DNA of 44,823 nucleotides from assembly GCA_034189125.1 (NCBI GenBank), contig JAXHVB010000139.1, positions 1-44,823 of the forward strand. The letters are read 5' to 3'. Below are positions 1 through 8,763 of this stretch, piece by piece. The translations under genes were made by a program, and so were the position numbers. Source of the DNA: UBA5862 sp002408105 (lineage in GTDB: Bacteria > Pseudomonadota > Gammaproteobacteria > Pseudomonadales > UBA5862). The notes below the pieces were generated by a model. It was not told the DNA's origin. It ran no database searches and saw only the letters and a program-made list of their open reading frames with translations. How positions within the stretch are numbered: position 1 is the first letter of the stretch; every line of letters starts with the position of its first letter.

Positions 1-24
1 CACCGGCAGGTCGGTGTCGCTCAT
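1..24 (-). CDS. 5' end of an unidentified gene downstream of ilvA (partial)
   Basis: On the minus strand an ATG at 24-22 overlaps the ilvA stop codon in the ATGA manner typical of coupled genes. It opens a frame reading MSDTDLPV up to the window edge. An AGGA lies almost directly against the start, which is closer than ideal. Only eight residues are visible, so no family can be assigned. The same overlap style occurs at several other junctions in this window, which makes a real gene plausible but not certain. Confidence 0.3.
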
Positions 25-1550
25 TCCTGGCCGCCCAGAAAAAACCGGTATGCGGGGTTGTCCGTCTCGTTCCAATGGGCGTATCCGAGTTCTGTCAGGG
101 CCCGGTTGAACTGGCCGTGCTCGCCGCGCGGCACCTGAATGCCGGCGAGCACCCGTCCGTAGGCAGCACCATGGTTGCGGTAGTGGAACATGGTGATGTT
201 CCACTGGGTGCCCAACTGCCCGAGGAAGTTCAGCAGCGCGCCGGGCCGCTCGGGAAACTCGAACCGGTAGACCTGCTCACCTGCCGCTGCGGAGGAGCGT
301 CCACCCACCATGTGGCGGATATGCAGCTTGGCCATTTCGTTGTCGGTCATGTCAACGACCGGGTACCCCTGGGCCTCCAGGTGCGCGATCACCTCGGCGC
401 GCCCCTGATGCTCGTGGCCAGGTGGGATCTCAACCCCAACGAAAACGTGCGCCCGCTCGTTGCCGTTGCAGCGGTAATTGAATTCGGTGACGTTGCGTTT
501 GCCGAGCAGGTTGCAGAACGCACGGAAGGCACCGCGCTGCTCGGGAATGGTCACAGCCAGAATGGTTTCGCGGCGTTCGCCAAGTTCGGCTCGTTCGGCG
601 ATGTGGCGCAGCCGGTCGAAATTCACGTTCGCACCGCTCTGCACCGCCACCAGGTTTGCCCCAACACAGCCGGTGGTGTCGACGTACTTTTTGAGGCCGG
701 CCAAAGCCACCGCACCGGCGGGCTCGGTGACCGCCCGGGTTTCATCGAAGCTGTCCTTGATGGCCGCGCAAATTTCGTCGGTGGTGACCTGGATGACATC
801 GTCGACACAGCGGCGAATGACCCTGAAGGTTTCCTTGCCGATTTGCGCCACTGCGACCCCATCGGCAAACAGCCCGACCTGGGACAAGCGCACGCGTCGC
901 CCGGCCGCCAAGGCGGCGGTGAGGCAAGCGGAATCGGCGGCTTCGACACCGATCACCTGCACCTCGGGGCGCAGGTACTTGATGTAGGCGCCGATGCCGG
1001 CGACCAATCCGCCCCCTCCAACCGGAACGAACACTGCGCGCAGGGGACCTGTGTGCTGACGCAGGATCTCCATCCCGATGGTTCCCTGGCCGGCGATCAC
1101 CTCTGGATCGTCGTAGGGATGCACGTAGGTCAGACCGCGCTCGGCAACCAGCTTTTCAGCGTGGGCTTGGGCCTCGTCAAAGGTATCTCCGTGCAGCACG
1201 ACCCGACCCCCAAGCGCCTTGACCGCAGCGACTTTGATGGGTGGCGTGGTGCGCGGCATCACGATCACGGCCTTGAGCCGCAGCCTTTGCGCTGCCAGGG
1301 CGACCCCCTGCGCGTGGTTGCCGGCGGATGCGCAGATCACCCCGGCTGCGCGTTGCGGTTCGGCCAGTCGCGCGATTTTATTGTAGGCTCCACGCAGCTT
1401 GAACGAATGGACCGGTTGCAGGTCCTCTCGCTTGAGGTAGACCCTGTTCGACAGCCGAGCACTCAACCCGGGAGCCTGTTGCAGGGGTGTTTCCGTGGCG
1501 ACTTCGTAGACTCGGGCCTCAAGTATTTTGCGGACGTAGCCCTCGCTCAT
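21..1550 (-). CDS. ilvA: threonine ammonia-lyase (threonine deaminase), biosynthetic
   Basis: Pyridoxal-phosphate enzyme that converts threonine to 2-oxobutanoate and ammonia, the first committed step of isoleucine synthesis. At 509 residues it is close to the long E. coli IlvA (514). The N-terminal catalytic part has the PLP lysine in SFKLRGAY (K51) and the glycine loop PVGGGGLVAGIG that holds the cofactor phosphate. The C-terminal part, from about residue 325, looks like two ACT-type regulatory lobes, so allosteric inhibition by isoleucine is expected; catabolic enzymes lack these. The ATG at 1550 has only a weak Shine-Dalgarno. The gene is divergent from rpiA and overlaps the start of a downstream gene at the window edge. 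Confidence 0.95.
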   Translation of the reverse strand: MSEGYVRKILEARVYEVATETPLQQAPGLSARLSNRVYLKREDLQPVHSFKLRGAYNKIARLAEPQRAAGVICASAGNHAQGVALAAQRLRLKAVIVMPRTTPPIKVAAVKALGGRVVLHGDTFDEAQAHAEKLVAERGLTYVHPYDDPEVIAGQGTIGMEILRQHTGPLRAVFVPVGGGGLVAGIGAYIKYLRPEVQVIGVEAADSACLTAALAAGRRVRLSQVGLFADGVAVAQIGKETFRVIRRCVDDVIQVTTDEICAAIKDSFDETRAVTEPAGAVALAGLKKYVDTTGCVGANLVAVQSGANVNFDRLRHIAERAELGERRETILAVTIPEQRGAFRAFCNLLGKRNVTEFNYRCNGNERAHVFVGVEIPPGHEHQGRAEVIAHLEAQGYPVVDMTDNEMAKLHIRHMVGGRSSAAAGEQVYRFEFPERPGALLNFLGQLGTQWNITMFHYRNHGAAYGRVLAGIQVPRGEHGQFNRALTELGYAHWNETDNPAYRFFLGGQE

Positions 1551-1656
1551 CGTGGGTTCTCATTCAGTTCCGGGTTGCGGCGCGGCGCAAACCATCAAGT
1601 GTACACGCGCTCGGTCGATGGAAGGGACCCTGGGTCCAGAGGCCCCCGTCGAGCGG

Positions 1657-1662
1657 TATACT
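1657..1662 (+). promoter_or_regulatory. putative -10 box for rpiA
   Basis: TATACT lies 66 bp before the rpiA ATG in the 178-bp ilvA-rpiA divergent region. No good -35 hexamer is seen at 16-18 bp spacing, so this is a weak call. A small perfect inverted repeat, GGACCC-T-GGGTCC at 1625-1637, lies just upstream. I see no attenuator leader peptide for ilvA in this gap. Confidence 0.35.
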
Positions 1663-1728
1663 GAACCCCGTGCGGTTCTCCCGGTCCGCTGGGAGCCGCC
1701 CGACCCACCCACCAGCAGTGGAGCCAGC

Positions 1729-2409
1729 ATGGACCAGAATGCGATGAAACGCGCCGCGGCCGAAGCGGCGTTCGACCACCTCCGGGATCGGCTGGACGAC
1801 TCCACGGTCATCGGGGTGGGTACGGGTTCCACCGTGGACCACTTTATCGATTTGCTCGAACGGCATCGGCGCGATTTTGATGGCGCCGTGGCCAGCTCCG
1901 AATCCACCGCCGAAAAACTCCGTGCCGCTGGCATTCCGGTGTTCGACCTCAACGGCTTTGCCGAAATCCCCTTTTATGTGGATGGGGCGGACGAAGTGAC
2001 CCCCCGTCTGGAACTGATCAAGGGGGGCGGCGGTGCCCTGACCCGCGAGAAAATCGTTGCCGCCGTCGCGACCGAATTCATTTGCATCGCGGACACCAGC
2101 AAGGCGGTCGACTTGCTCGGCACCCACCCGCTGCCTGTGGAGGTGATCCCGATGGCGCGCAGCTACGTGGCGCGCCAGCTGGTCAAGTTGGGCGGGGACC
2201 CGGTGTACCGAGAAGGGGTGGTGACGGACAACGGCAACGTGCTGCTCGATGTGCACCACCTTTCGATTGCGGTGCCATGGAAGCTCGAAGAGCAGATCAA
2301 CAACATCACAGGCGTGGTGTGCAATGGGCTCTTTGCGTTGCGCCCGGCCGACCGCCTGTTGCTTGCTGGAGAGGCGGGCGTTGAAATGCGAACGGCGGTC
2401 GGCGGTTAA
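1729..2409 (+). CDS. rpiA: ribose-5-phosphate isomerase A
   Basis: Interconverts ribose 5-phosphate and ribulose 5-phosphate in the non-oxidative pentose phosphate pathway. The product is 226 residues (E. coli RpiA 219). Family motifs are clear: GVGTGSTVDHFID for phosphate binding near the N-terminus, DGADEV in the active site, and KGGGGALTREKIVA with the catalytic Lys/Glu region. The frame is open upstream to 1552, but the ATG at 1729 is preferred: GGAG lies a few bases before it, and its product MDQNAMKRAAAEAA lines up with the family N-terminus. The stop codon overlaps that of the convergent hemW gene by four bases, leaving no terminator. Confidence 0.95.
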   Translation: MDQNAMKRAAAEAAFDHLRDRLDDSTVIGVGTGSTVDHFIDLLERHRRDFDGAVASSESTAEKLRAAGIPVFDLNGFAEIPFYVDGADEVTPRLELIKGGGGALTREKIVAAVATEFICIADTSKAVDLLGTHPLPVEVIPMARSYVARQLVKLGGDPVYREGVVTDNGNVLLDVHHLSIAVPWKLEEQINNITGVVCNGLFALRPADRLLLAGEAGVEMRTAVGG

Positions 2410-3560
2410 AGAAACAGCTCCAACAGGTCGTTGAGGAACCAGTGGCCGCGTTCTGTGGCCGCCAAACGCTGTTCGTCCACGACCATCAGGCCCCGCAATC
2501 TTGCTTCGGCGAGCGGGGCATTGATGCGCTGCAGCGGAAGGCCTGTCCGCTGGCGAAACAGCCGGCTCGGCACGCCGGTCACCAGGCGCAGACCATTGAG
2601 CAAAAACTCGAACGGCAACTCATCCTCGCGCAGGGTGCGGGACCCGGACAGATAGGGTTTGGCCGGATCCAGGTAGGTGCCCGGTCCCTTGACCTTCCAG
2701 GTTCGCACCACCGTGCCGCAATCGCGCCGGGTGATTTTGCCGTGCGCCCCCGCGCCGATGCCGAGAAAGTCTCCGAATTGCCAGTAGTTGAGGTTGTGTT
2801 TGGCGTGCTGCTCGGGGCGTGCGAAGGCGGAGACCTCATACTGGACCAGGCCTGCGTTCTGTAGCCGCTGGCGTCCTGCCTGCTGCATCTCCCACAATTG
2901 GTCGTGGTCCGGCAGCGGTGGCGGGTGGCGGTAAAAGTAGGTGTTGGGCTCCAACGTGAGCTGATACCACGAGAGGTGTTCAGGCGCCAGTGCGATGGCC
3001 TCGTCGAGTTCTTTGAGCGCGTCCGCCACTGACTGATGCGACAGCCCGAACATCAGGTCCAGGTTCAGGTTGTCGAACCCGGCCGATCGCGCCATTGCGA
3101 CGGCGCGCAGGCTGTCCTCTCGGCCGTGGATGCGTCCAAGCCGTGCCAGTGCGGCATCATCAAGGCTTTGCACGCCGAGCGAAAGCCGATTCACCCCAAC
3201 GGACCGGTAGCCCGAGAATCGCTGTTGTTCGGCGGTTCCCGGGTTGGCTTCAAGGGTGATCTCGATGTCGCTGTTGAAGTGCAGCAGCTGGGCCGCGCCA
3301 TCCAATAGCCGTCCGATGGCGTTGGCACTGAACAGGCTGGGTGTCCCGCCACCGATAAAAATGCTCCCGAGCGGCCGGTCCTGGGCGTGATCGAGGTCTT
3401 GCCGCAGGTCGTCGAGCAGGGCGTCCACATAGGCTGCCTCTGGGATGGGCCCCCTTTGGCCATGGGAATTGAAATCGCAGTACGGGCACTTGCGCACGCA
3501 CCAGGGCAGGTGCACATACAGTCCAAGGGGGGGCAGGTGGCCTTTGGCGCCAGGTTTCAT
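2406..3560 (-). CDS. hemW: radical SAM heme chaperone HemW
   Basis: A 384-residue member of the HemN/HemW radical SAM family. The 4Fe-4S cluster motif CX3CX2C is C21, C25, C28 (CVRKCPYC). The later HNLNYW motif marks the HemW subgroup rather than the true coproporphyrinogen dehydrogenase HemN. HemW is described as a heme-binding chaperone that delivers heme to target proteins; many databases still mislabel it as coproporphyrinogen III oxidase. The open frame extends to 3776, but the start at 3560 gives the family length (E. coli 378) and avoids a long overlap with rdgB. It is the last gene of the minus-strand run and 29 bp behind rdgB, an association common in proteobacteria. Confidence 0.93.
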   Translation of the reverse strand: MKPGAKGHLPPLGLYVHLPWCVRKCPYCDFNSHGQRGPIPEAAYVDALLDDLRQDLDHAQDRPLGSIFIGGGTPSLFSANAIGRLLDGAAQLLHFNSDIEITLEANPGTAEQQRFSGYRSVGVNRLSLGVQSLDDAALARLGRIHGREDSLRAVAMARSAGFDNLNLDLMFGLSHQSVADALKELDEAIALAPEHLSWYQLTLEPNTYFYRHPPPLPDHDQLWEMQQAGRQRLQNAGLVQYEVSAFARPEQHAKHNLNYWQFGDFLGIGAGAHGKITRRDCGTVVRTWKVKGPGTYLDPAKPYLSGSRTLREDELPFEFLLNGLRLVTGVPSRLFRQRTGLPLQRINAPLAEARLRGLMVVDEQRLAATERGHWFLNDLLELFL

Positions 3561-3589
3561 TGCGGCGTTCGGAGCGTCGAAGCGTGCGG

Positions 3590-4189
3590 TCAGTCGGCGA
3601 GCTGTTCCACCAGACGGCGCAACGCCTGGCCCCGGTGGCTGAGGGCATTTTTGCGCTCTGCAGGCAGCTCGGCAGCACTGGCCTGCTCGGACTCCACCCA
3701 GAACAGGGGGTCGTAGCCGAACCCGCCCTGTCCTTGGGGCTGCTGCAGGATTCGCCCTTCCCAAACGCCGTGGCACACAATGGGGTTGGGATCCCGGGCA
3801 TGGCGCAGGTACACCAGGTACGCGTGGTAGCGTGCAGTGCGTGCCTCGGGTGGCACAGGTTCAAGGGCTTCGAGCAGGTGGATGTTGTTGTCGCTGTCGC
3901 TGGCGTTGGCGCCGGCAAAGCGAGCAGAAAAGACCCCAGGGGCGCCGTTGAGTGCGTCAACTTCCAGGCCGGAATCGTCGGCGACCGCTGGCAGGCCGCT
4001 GTGGTGGCAGGCGTTACGGGCTTTGAGGATGGCGTTCTCGATAAAGGTCAGGCCGGTCTCCGCGGCTGCAGGCACACCGAATTCCGACTGGGCACTGACC
4101 CGAAACGGGTACCCGGACAAGAGCTGGCGCAACTCTTCAAGTTTGCCTGTGTTGCCGCTGGCCAACAGGATGTGTTGGGTGAATGTCAT
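3590..4189 (-). CDS. rdgB: XTP/dITP diphosphatase (non-canonical purine NTPase)
   Basis: House-cleaning enzyme that hydrolyses dITP, ITP and XTP to monophosphates, keeping deaminated purines out of DNA and RNA. It has 199 residues, the usual size (E. coli 197). The N-terminal ASGNTGKLEEL is the substrate-binding signature (SxNxxKxxE), and DDSGLEVDALNGAPGV carries the catalytic Asp and the Mg-binding residues. The ATG at 4189 overlaps the stop codon of the DUF4426 gene as ATGA, so the two are probably translationally coupled. Confidence 0.95.
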   Translation of the reverse strand: MTFTQHILLASGNTGKLEELRQLLSGYPFRVSAQSEFGVPAAAETGLTFIENAILKARNACHHSGLPAVADDSGLEVDALNGAPGVFSARFAGANASDSDNNIHLLEALEPVPPEARTARYHAYLVYLRHARDPNPIVCHGVWEGRILQQPQGQGGFGYDPLFWVESEQASAAELPAERKNALSHRGQALRRLVEQLAD

Positions 4190-4626
4190 GGGCGGGCGTG
4201 GTACAGAGTCTTGTTGAAGCGCAGGGGAATTTCCCGATCGAACCCCTCGGGCTCGACGGTGATTTCGAATCGCAGCACCGCTTGGTCCTCAAAGCGAAAC
4301 ACGGCCAAATGGTAACGGGCATCGCCTTCGCGCACCCGCTTGAATTCGAGCGGAACGCGCTCGGCCAGCAGGGTGTGTACGGTGCCTTGGACCCGAGCCC
4401 CGACTGCCCGGCTGTCGGCGCCCTCGCCGTCCCGCACGGCGATGGTCACCAAGGCGCGGTTCGGGGCGCGCACCAGGCCATACCGGCTGGCGTACTCTGG
4501 TGTGATTTCGGCGGTGTTTACGACGGCGTAATGGACGGTCAGAGCGCCAAACTGCTCGCTGCCGTTGGCCAAGGCGTCAGTGGCCAGGAGCAATGCGAAC
4601 GCGACGGCAAGGATTCGGCGAATCAT
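4186..4626 (-). CDS. DUF4426 family exported protein
   Basis: A 146-residue protein with a clear Sec signal peptide: MIRRILAVAFALLLATDALA followed by a cleavable-looking A-N junction near residue 20. The mature part matches my recollection of DUF4426, a small predicted periplasmic domain of unknown function usually found next to metX-metW and rdgB (PA0388 in Pseudomonas). The open frame reaches 4788, but starting at 4626 gives the signal peptide and avoids overlap with metW. Function is unknown; the context suggests only that it travels with the methionine and RdgB genes. Confidence 0.8.
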   Translation of the reverse strand: MIRRILAVAFALLLATDALANGSEQFGALTVHYAVVNTAEITPEYASRYGLVRAPNRALVTIAVRDGEGADSRAVGARVQGTVHTLLAERVPLEFKRVREGDARYHLAVFRFEDQAVLRFEITVEPEGFDREIPLRFNKTLYHARP

Positions 4627-4651
4627 GGGCAATTCCCTGGGGGTGCAAGGC

Positions 4652-5242
4652 TCAACGGCTGATGCGATAAATCGCGATTTCCGCCAGCAGGTTGGGCCAA
4701 GCCCGCATGAGCGAGTCGCTTTGCTGATGGCGATCGGAGACGGTTTGGTCAAGGATGCGGATCCTGCGCTCGCGGCACAGCGCTTCAAAGTCCTTGACCG
4801 TGCAGAAATGGATGTTCGGCGTATTGTACCAACTGTACGGCATAAACTCGGAAACCGGCATGCGCCCGCGCAGCCCCTGGTCGATACGAGCCCGCCAATG
4901 GCCGAAGTTGGGAAAGGTCACGATGCAGTGGCCGCTGATCTCGAGCATCTCTTCGATCAACTGGTCCGGGCGGCGCACCGCCTGCAAGGTCTGGGACAGC
5001 ACCACGGTTTCAAACCGGGCGTTCCGGAACGGGGCCAGGCCTTGGTCAAGGTTGTGTTCGATCACATTCACGCCCGCCTCGACGCAGGCTTGGATGCGCT
5101 TGGGGTCGATTTCGACGCCCCAGCCGTGCACCTGTTTTTGCCGCTCCAGCTCCTTGAGCAAGGTGCCGTCGCCGCAGCCGAGGTCGAGCACGCGGCTGCC
5201 GGGCTCGATCCAATCCAAAATGATGTTGAGGTCGGGTCTCAT
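4652..5242 (-). CDS. metW: methionine biosynthesis protein MetW (SAM-methyltransferase fold)
   Basis: A 196-residue class I methyltransferase-fold protein with the SAM-binding loop VLDLGCGDGTLL near residue 20. It belongs to the MetW family, which occurs beside metX in many proteobacteria and is thought to act with MetX in acylating homoserine; its own methyl acceptor is not established. The frame is open far upstream, to 6229, but that part runs out of frame through metX. The ATG at 5242 overlaps the metX stop as ATGA and gives the family length. The short C-terminal tail suggests a full-length protein. Confidence 0.93.
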   Translation of the reverse strand: MRPDLNIILDWIEPGSRVLDLGCGDGTLLKELERQKQVHGWGVEIDPKRIQACVEAGVNVIEHNLDQGLAPFRNARFETVVLSQTLQAVRRPDQLIEEMLEISGHCIVTFPNFGHWRARIDQGLRGRMPVSEFMPYSWYNTPNIHFCTVKDFEALCRERRIRILDQTVSDRHQQSDSLMRAWPNLLAEIAIYRISR

Positions 5243-6393
5243 GCGGAGGCTGGCAGGCGTGCGGCGATGCGGGTGAAGTAGCTGCGCAGCAGCTCGCTGT
5301 ACCGCGGGATGGAGAGCAGAAAGGCGTCGTGGCCCTGGGCTGCCTCGATTCGGGCATAGCTGAGGTTGCGGCCGGCGGCGATCAATGCTTGCACCATCTC
5401 TTCGGAACGGGCGGGCGAAAACCGCCAGTCGGTGGTAAAGGACACCAACAAAAACTTGCAGCGTGCCTGTGCCATGGCCTGGGTCAGGTCGTTGTCGTAC
5501 TCCTTGGCGATGTCGAAGTAGTCCAGCGCCCGGGTCATCAGCAGGTAGGTGTTGGCGTCGAACCGCTCGGAAAAGACGTCGCCTTGGTAGTGCAGGTAGC
5601 TTTCGACCTGGAACTGGTGGTTGTAGTCGTAGGTCAGCTCGGGGTTGCGCAGTTCGCGCCCAAATTTCTGCCCCATCGCGTCGTCGGACAGGTAGGTGAT
5701 GTGGCCGACCATGCGGGCGAGGCTGAGGCCGTGCTTGGGATAACTGCCGAGTTCCAGGTACCGCCCCCCATGAAACTCGGGGTCGCGCAGAATCGCCTGC
5801 CGGGCCACCTCGTTGAACGCAATGTTCTGTGCCGAAAGTTTGGGTGCGGCAGCGATCACCACCGCATGGTCGATTCGCTCCGGCAAATCCACCGCCCACT
5901 GCAGGGCCTGCATTCCTCCGAGGCTGCCCCCGGCCACTGCTGCGAAGCGCTCGATGCCAAGCCGGTCTGCCAGCCTGGCCTGTGCGTGCATCCAGTCGCG
6001 GGTGGTCACCATGGGGAAATCGGGGCCGTAAAACCGGCCGGTTGCGGGGTTCTGGGAGTTGGGCCCGGTGCTTCCGTGGCAGCCGCCCAGGTTGTTGGGC
6101 GCAACCACAAAAAAACGGTTGGTGTCGATCGGCTTGCCTGGACCGATGCACAGATCCCACCAGCCTGGTTTGCGGTCTTCCATGCTGTGGTAGCCCGCTG
6201 CGTGGTGGTTGCCGCTCAAGGCATGACACACCAGAACGGCATTGGTGCGATCGGCATTGAGCGTGCCATAGGTCTCGTAGACCAACTCAAACTCCGGCAA
6301 GGTGCGCCCGCTGGCGAGCTGGAGGGGCGCGTCGAAATGCGCCCGCTGCGGGGTCACCAGGCCAACGGAATCCTCAGGAATCTGATCGGGCAT
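5239..6393 (-). CDS. metX: homoserine O-acyltransferase MetX
   Basis: An alpha/beta-hydrolase-fold enzyme of 384 residues that acylates the hydroxyl of homoserine in methionine synthesis. The nucleophile elbow is GGSLGGMQALQW, the acidic residue lies in the TDWRFSP region, and the histidine is in AAQGHDAFLL. The family includes acetyl- and succinyl-CoA users, and several gammaproteobacterial MetX proteins prefer succinyl-CoA; I cannot assign the donor by eye. The start at 6393 (MPDQIPEDS) is chosen over 6465 because it fits the family length; no strong ribosome site precedes it. The 127-bp gap to yggT holds no recognisable element. Confidence 0.93.
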   Translation of the reverse strand: MPDQIPEDSVGLVTPQRAHFDAPLQLASGRTLPEFELVYETYGTLNADRTNAVLVCHALSGNHHAAGYHSMEDRKPGWWDLCIGPGKPIDTNRFFVVAPNNLGGCHGSTGPNSQNPATGRFYGPDFPMVTTRDWMHAQARLADRLGIERFAAVAGGSLGGMQALQWAVDLPERIDHAVVIAAAPKLSAQNIAFNEVARQAILRDPEFHGGRYLELGSYPKHGLSLARMVGHITYLSDDAMGQKFGRELRNPELTYDYNHQFQVESYLHYQGDVFSERFDANTYLLMTRALDYFDIAKEYDNDLTQAMAQARCKFLLVSFTTDWRFSPARSEEMVQALIAAGRNLSYARIEAAQGHDAFLLSIPRYSELLRSYFTRIAARLPASA

Positions 6394-6520
6394 GCGGGGG
6401 GCGGTGGTTCGGAAAAAGGGCGAGTCTAAAGAGGGTGCGGGTTGTGCACAAGGCACCACCAGCACGCTGGCTGCAAGGCGCAGGGCGCGTGCACTTTCCG
6501 GGGCGGGCGGCTGTCGGGGC

Positions 6521-7114
6521 TCACAAACCCAGGGCGAGGCCGCGCGGCATGTGCAGCGTGACTGCGAGCTGGCGCACCACGAGCATGTCGATCAGGTTGA
6601 TCAGGATGAACACCACAATGGGCGAAAGGTCCAGGCCTCCGAGCGGTGGAATCACCCGCCGAACCGGCTCCATGACCGGTTCGGTCAACTGCCTGAGCAA
6701 CAGTGCAGCCGGGTTGTAGCTGTTCGGCGCCACCCAGCTCAACACGATCACGATCAGCAGTGCGAAGAAGAAGATATCGAGGGTGAGGGAGAGCAGCGCA
6801 ACCAGCGACCAGCCGAGCAGGGCGATGGGGTTGAGCACCGGAAACCCCGCCAGAATCAGAATGACGGCGAACGCGAGCGCCTGAATCAGCAGCGCCAGCA
6901 ACAGCGACGCCAGGTCGAGGCCGCCAAAACCGGGAATGACCTTGCGCAGCGGCCTCACCAGTGCATCCGTTGCGCGCACCACAAATTGCGAGATGGGGTT
7001 GTAGAAATCGGCACGCACCAGCTGCAACAGAAACCGCAGCATGACCACGATCAGATACAGGCTGACCAGGGTTTGGATCAGGTAGGTGGCGGCTTGTGCG
7101 AGGGGTGCGCCCAT
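6521..7114 (-). CDS. yggT: YggT family integral membrane protein
   Basis: A 197-residue, very hydrophobic inner-membrane protein made of two YGGT repeats. Each repeat ends in a similar motif: NPISQFVVRATDALVRPLRK around residue 40-60 and a matching LLRQLTEPVMEPVRRVIPPLGG in the second half. Four or more transmembrane helices are visible. The family is usually next to proC and yggS and has been linked to osmotic shock tolerance and membrane protein assembly, but the molecular role is unclear. The start at 7114 leaves 46 bp to proC. Confidence 0.88.
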   Translation of the reverse strand: MGAPLAQAATYLIQTLVSLYLIVVMLRFLLQLVRADFYNPISQFVVRATDALVRPLRKVIPGFGGLDLASLLLALLIQALAFAVILILAGFPVLNPIALLGWSLVALLSLTLDIFFFALLIVIVLSWVAPNSYNPAALLLRQLTEPVMEPVRRVIPPLGGLDLSPIVVFILINLIDMLVVRQLAVTLHMPRGLALGL

Positions 7115-7160
7115 GAAGACTCCAGGTGTTGAATCGAATGAAAGTGGTGCGAAAGGGGGG

Positions 7161-7979
7161 CTAGCCCGCGAGTTCTTTTGAGCGCTTGGCGGCGGCCTCA
7201 ACGGCCTGCTGGACCAGGTTTTTGAATCCACCGGATTCAAGTGCGCCGATCGCCGCCTCCGTGGTGCCTCCAGGGGACGTCACCCGGCGGCGTAACTCGG
7301 CAGCGCTGTGGGGCTCTTGGCGTGCCATCGCTGCTGCCCCGTAGGCGGTTTGCAAGGCGAGCGAACGTGCCACCTCGGGTGGCAGGCCTTGCTGCAGTGC
7401 GGCGGCCTCTAGGGCTTCGGAGAGGTAGAAAAAATACGCCGGTCCGCTGCCCGAGACCGCGGTGATGGCATCCATCAGTGACTCGTCGTCGACCCAATGG
7501 GCCACTCCGACGGCAGCGAAGAGGTTCAGTGCAAGGTCGCGGTCGTCCGTGCTCACTCGGGAGTTGCCGCACAGGCCTGTGGCGGCTTCGCCGATGAGGG
7601 CAGGCGTGTTCGGCATGGCGCGGATCAGCGCGACCCCGGTACCGAACCATTCCGCCAGCTGGGCGAGCCCGATCCCGGCAGCGATCGAGATGACCAGGGG
7701 GGCGTCGCGTTGAATGACAGCGGCCAGGCCTTCCGCCGCAGCTGGCAGCACCTGAGGCTTGGTGGCGAGCAGCACCACGCGCGCCCGGCTTGCGGCCATG
7801 GCGTTGTCTTCGCAGGTGCGGACCCCGTGGCGGTCTTCCAGCATGCGCAGGCTTGCGGCGTTCGGGTCGGCTGCGATCAACTGGCTCGCGCGGTACCCGC
7901 GAGCCAGCAGGCCGCCGATCAGGCTGGTGGCCATGTTGCCGGCGCCGATGAACGCGATGGTGGTGTCAGCGTGGTGCAT
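7161..7979 (-). CDS. proC: pyrroline-5-carboxylate reductase
   Basis: Final step of proline synthesis: NAD(P)H-dependent reduction of 1-pyrroline-5-carboxylate to proline. The product is 272 residues. It starts with the Rossmann loop FIGAGNMATSLIGGLL, and the C-terminal dimerisation/substrate domain has the signature AVSGSGPAYFFYLSEAL followed by the TSPGGTTEAAI loop. The ATG at 7979 is favoured by AGAGG a few bases upstream, inside the end of yggS, which it overlaps by 14 bp. The open frame continues to 8096 in the yggS shadow. Confidence 0.95.
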   Translation of the reverse strand: MHHADTTIAFIGAGNMATSLIGGLLARGYRASQLIAADPNAASLRMLEDRHGVRTCEDNAMAASRARVVLLATKPQVLPAAAEGLAAVIQRDAPLVISIAAGIGLAQLAEWFGTGVALIRAMPNTPALIGEAATGLCGNSRVSTDDRDLALNLFAAVGVAHWVDDESLMDAITAVSGSGPAYFFYLSEALEAAALQQGLPPEVARSLALQTAYGAAAMARQEPHSAAELRRRVTSPGGTTEAAIGALESGGFKNLVQQAVEAAAKRSKELAG

Positions 7980-8712
7980 GAAGAACCTCTTTGGGGTGAG
8001 AAGGGCCAGGGGTCGGCTGTCCATGAGGCGGGCCGAAGAGCGCCCGCCCGATGCGCACCCAGTGGGCGCCAGCGGCAATTGCAGCCTCCATGTCATCGCT
8101 CATGCCCATCGACAGCAGCTTGGCTGGAAGTCCCAGCTGCTGCAATTGCTCCGCAAGGCCGCGCAGTCGATCGAAGGGCTCCCGTCGGTGGTCCGCCACA
8201 GGTCGGCGCTCGGGCAGCGCCATCAGGCCGCACAGCTGCAGGTGGGGCAATTCGGTGACTGCTCCGGCCAGTGTGGCAAGCCCTGTGGGAGCAACGCCGC
8301 GTTTTTGGGGTTCTGAATCCAGGTTGACCTGCAACAGCACCCGCAGCGGTGGCGCCGTCGCTGGGCGCTGCGCGCTCAGGCGCTCGGCCACGCGCAGACT
8401 GTCCACACTGTGCACCCAATCGAAGTGGGCCGCGATGCGCCGCGTTTTGTTGGACTGAATCGGCCCGATGAAATGCCAGCACAGGCGCAGGTCCGCCAAA
8501 GTCTCTTGTTTCTTGAGCGCTTCATCGACTCGACTCTCACCGAAATGGAGTTGTCCGGCCGCGTGCGCGGCTCGAATCGCGTCCACCGGCTGGCCTTTGC
8601 TGACCGCCAGCAACTGCGCCGCACGTCCCCCGCTGGTGGGGGGGGCTTGGGTCGCGAGCACCGCAATGTGGCGACGCAGCCGATGGGTGTTTTCGACTAT
8701 GCTTTGAGTCAT
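7966..8712 (-). CDS. yggS: YggS family pyridoxal-phosphate homeostasis protein
   Basis: A 248-residue single-domain TIM-barrel PLP protein of the YggS/PROSC/PLPBP family. The PLP lysine is K39 in AVSKGQP, and the family block HFIGPIQSNKTR follows. No enzymatic activity is known; it controls free PLP and affects amino-acid pools. It heads the minus-strand run that continues into proC and yggT and is divergent from pilT across 121 bp. The C-terminal tail is longer than in E. coli YggS (234) and overlaps proC. Confidence 0.94.
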   Translation of the reverse strand: MTQSIVENTHRLRRHIAVLATQAPPTSGGRAAQLLAVSKGQPVDAIRAAHAAGQLHFGESRVDEALKKQETLADLRLCWHFIGPIQSNKTRRIAAHFDWVHSVDSLRVAERLSAQRPATAPPLRVLLQVNLDSEPQKRGVAPTGLATLAGAVTELPHLQLCGLMALPERRPVADHRREPFDRLRGLAEQLQQLGLPAKLLSMGMSDDMEAAIAAGAHWVRIGRALFGPPHGQPTPGPSHPKEVLHAPR

Positions 8713-8763
8713 CGGTGGTGGGGGACCTGTCCGCTGCTGCCGCCCATTTTAGCTGCTATTCGG

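Noticed and set aside
75..1664. Long open frame (about 530 codons) antisense to ilvA
   Set aside because: It mirrors the third-position GC bias of ilvA, lacks any recognisable domain, and ilvA itself is unambiguous.
2406..3560. Coproporphyrinogen III dehydrogenase (HemN)
   Set aside because: The CX3CX2C spacing fits both, but the HNLNYW motif and length of 384 residues point to HemW.
4652..6229. A 525-residue protein containing MetW at its C-terminus
   Set aside because: The upstream 330 codons are an out-of-frame reading of metX. The ATG at 5242 gives a normal MetW coupled to metX.
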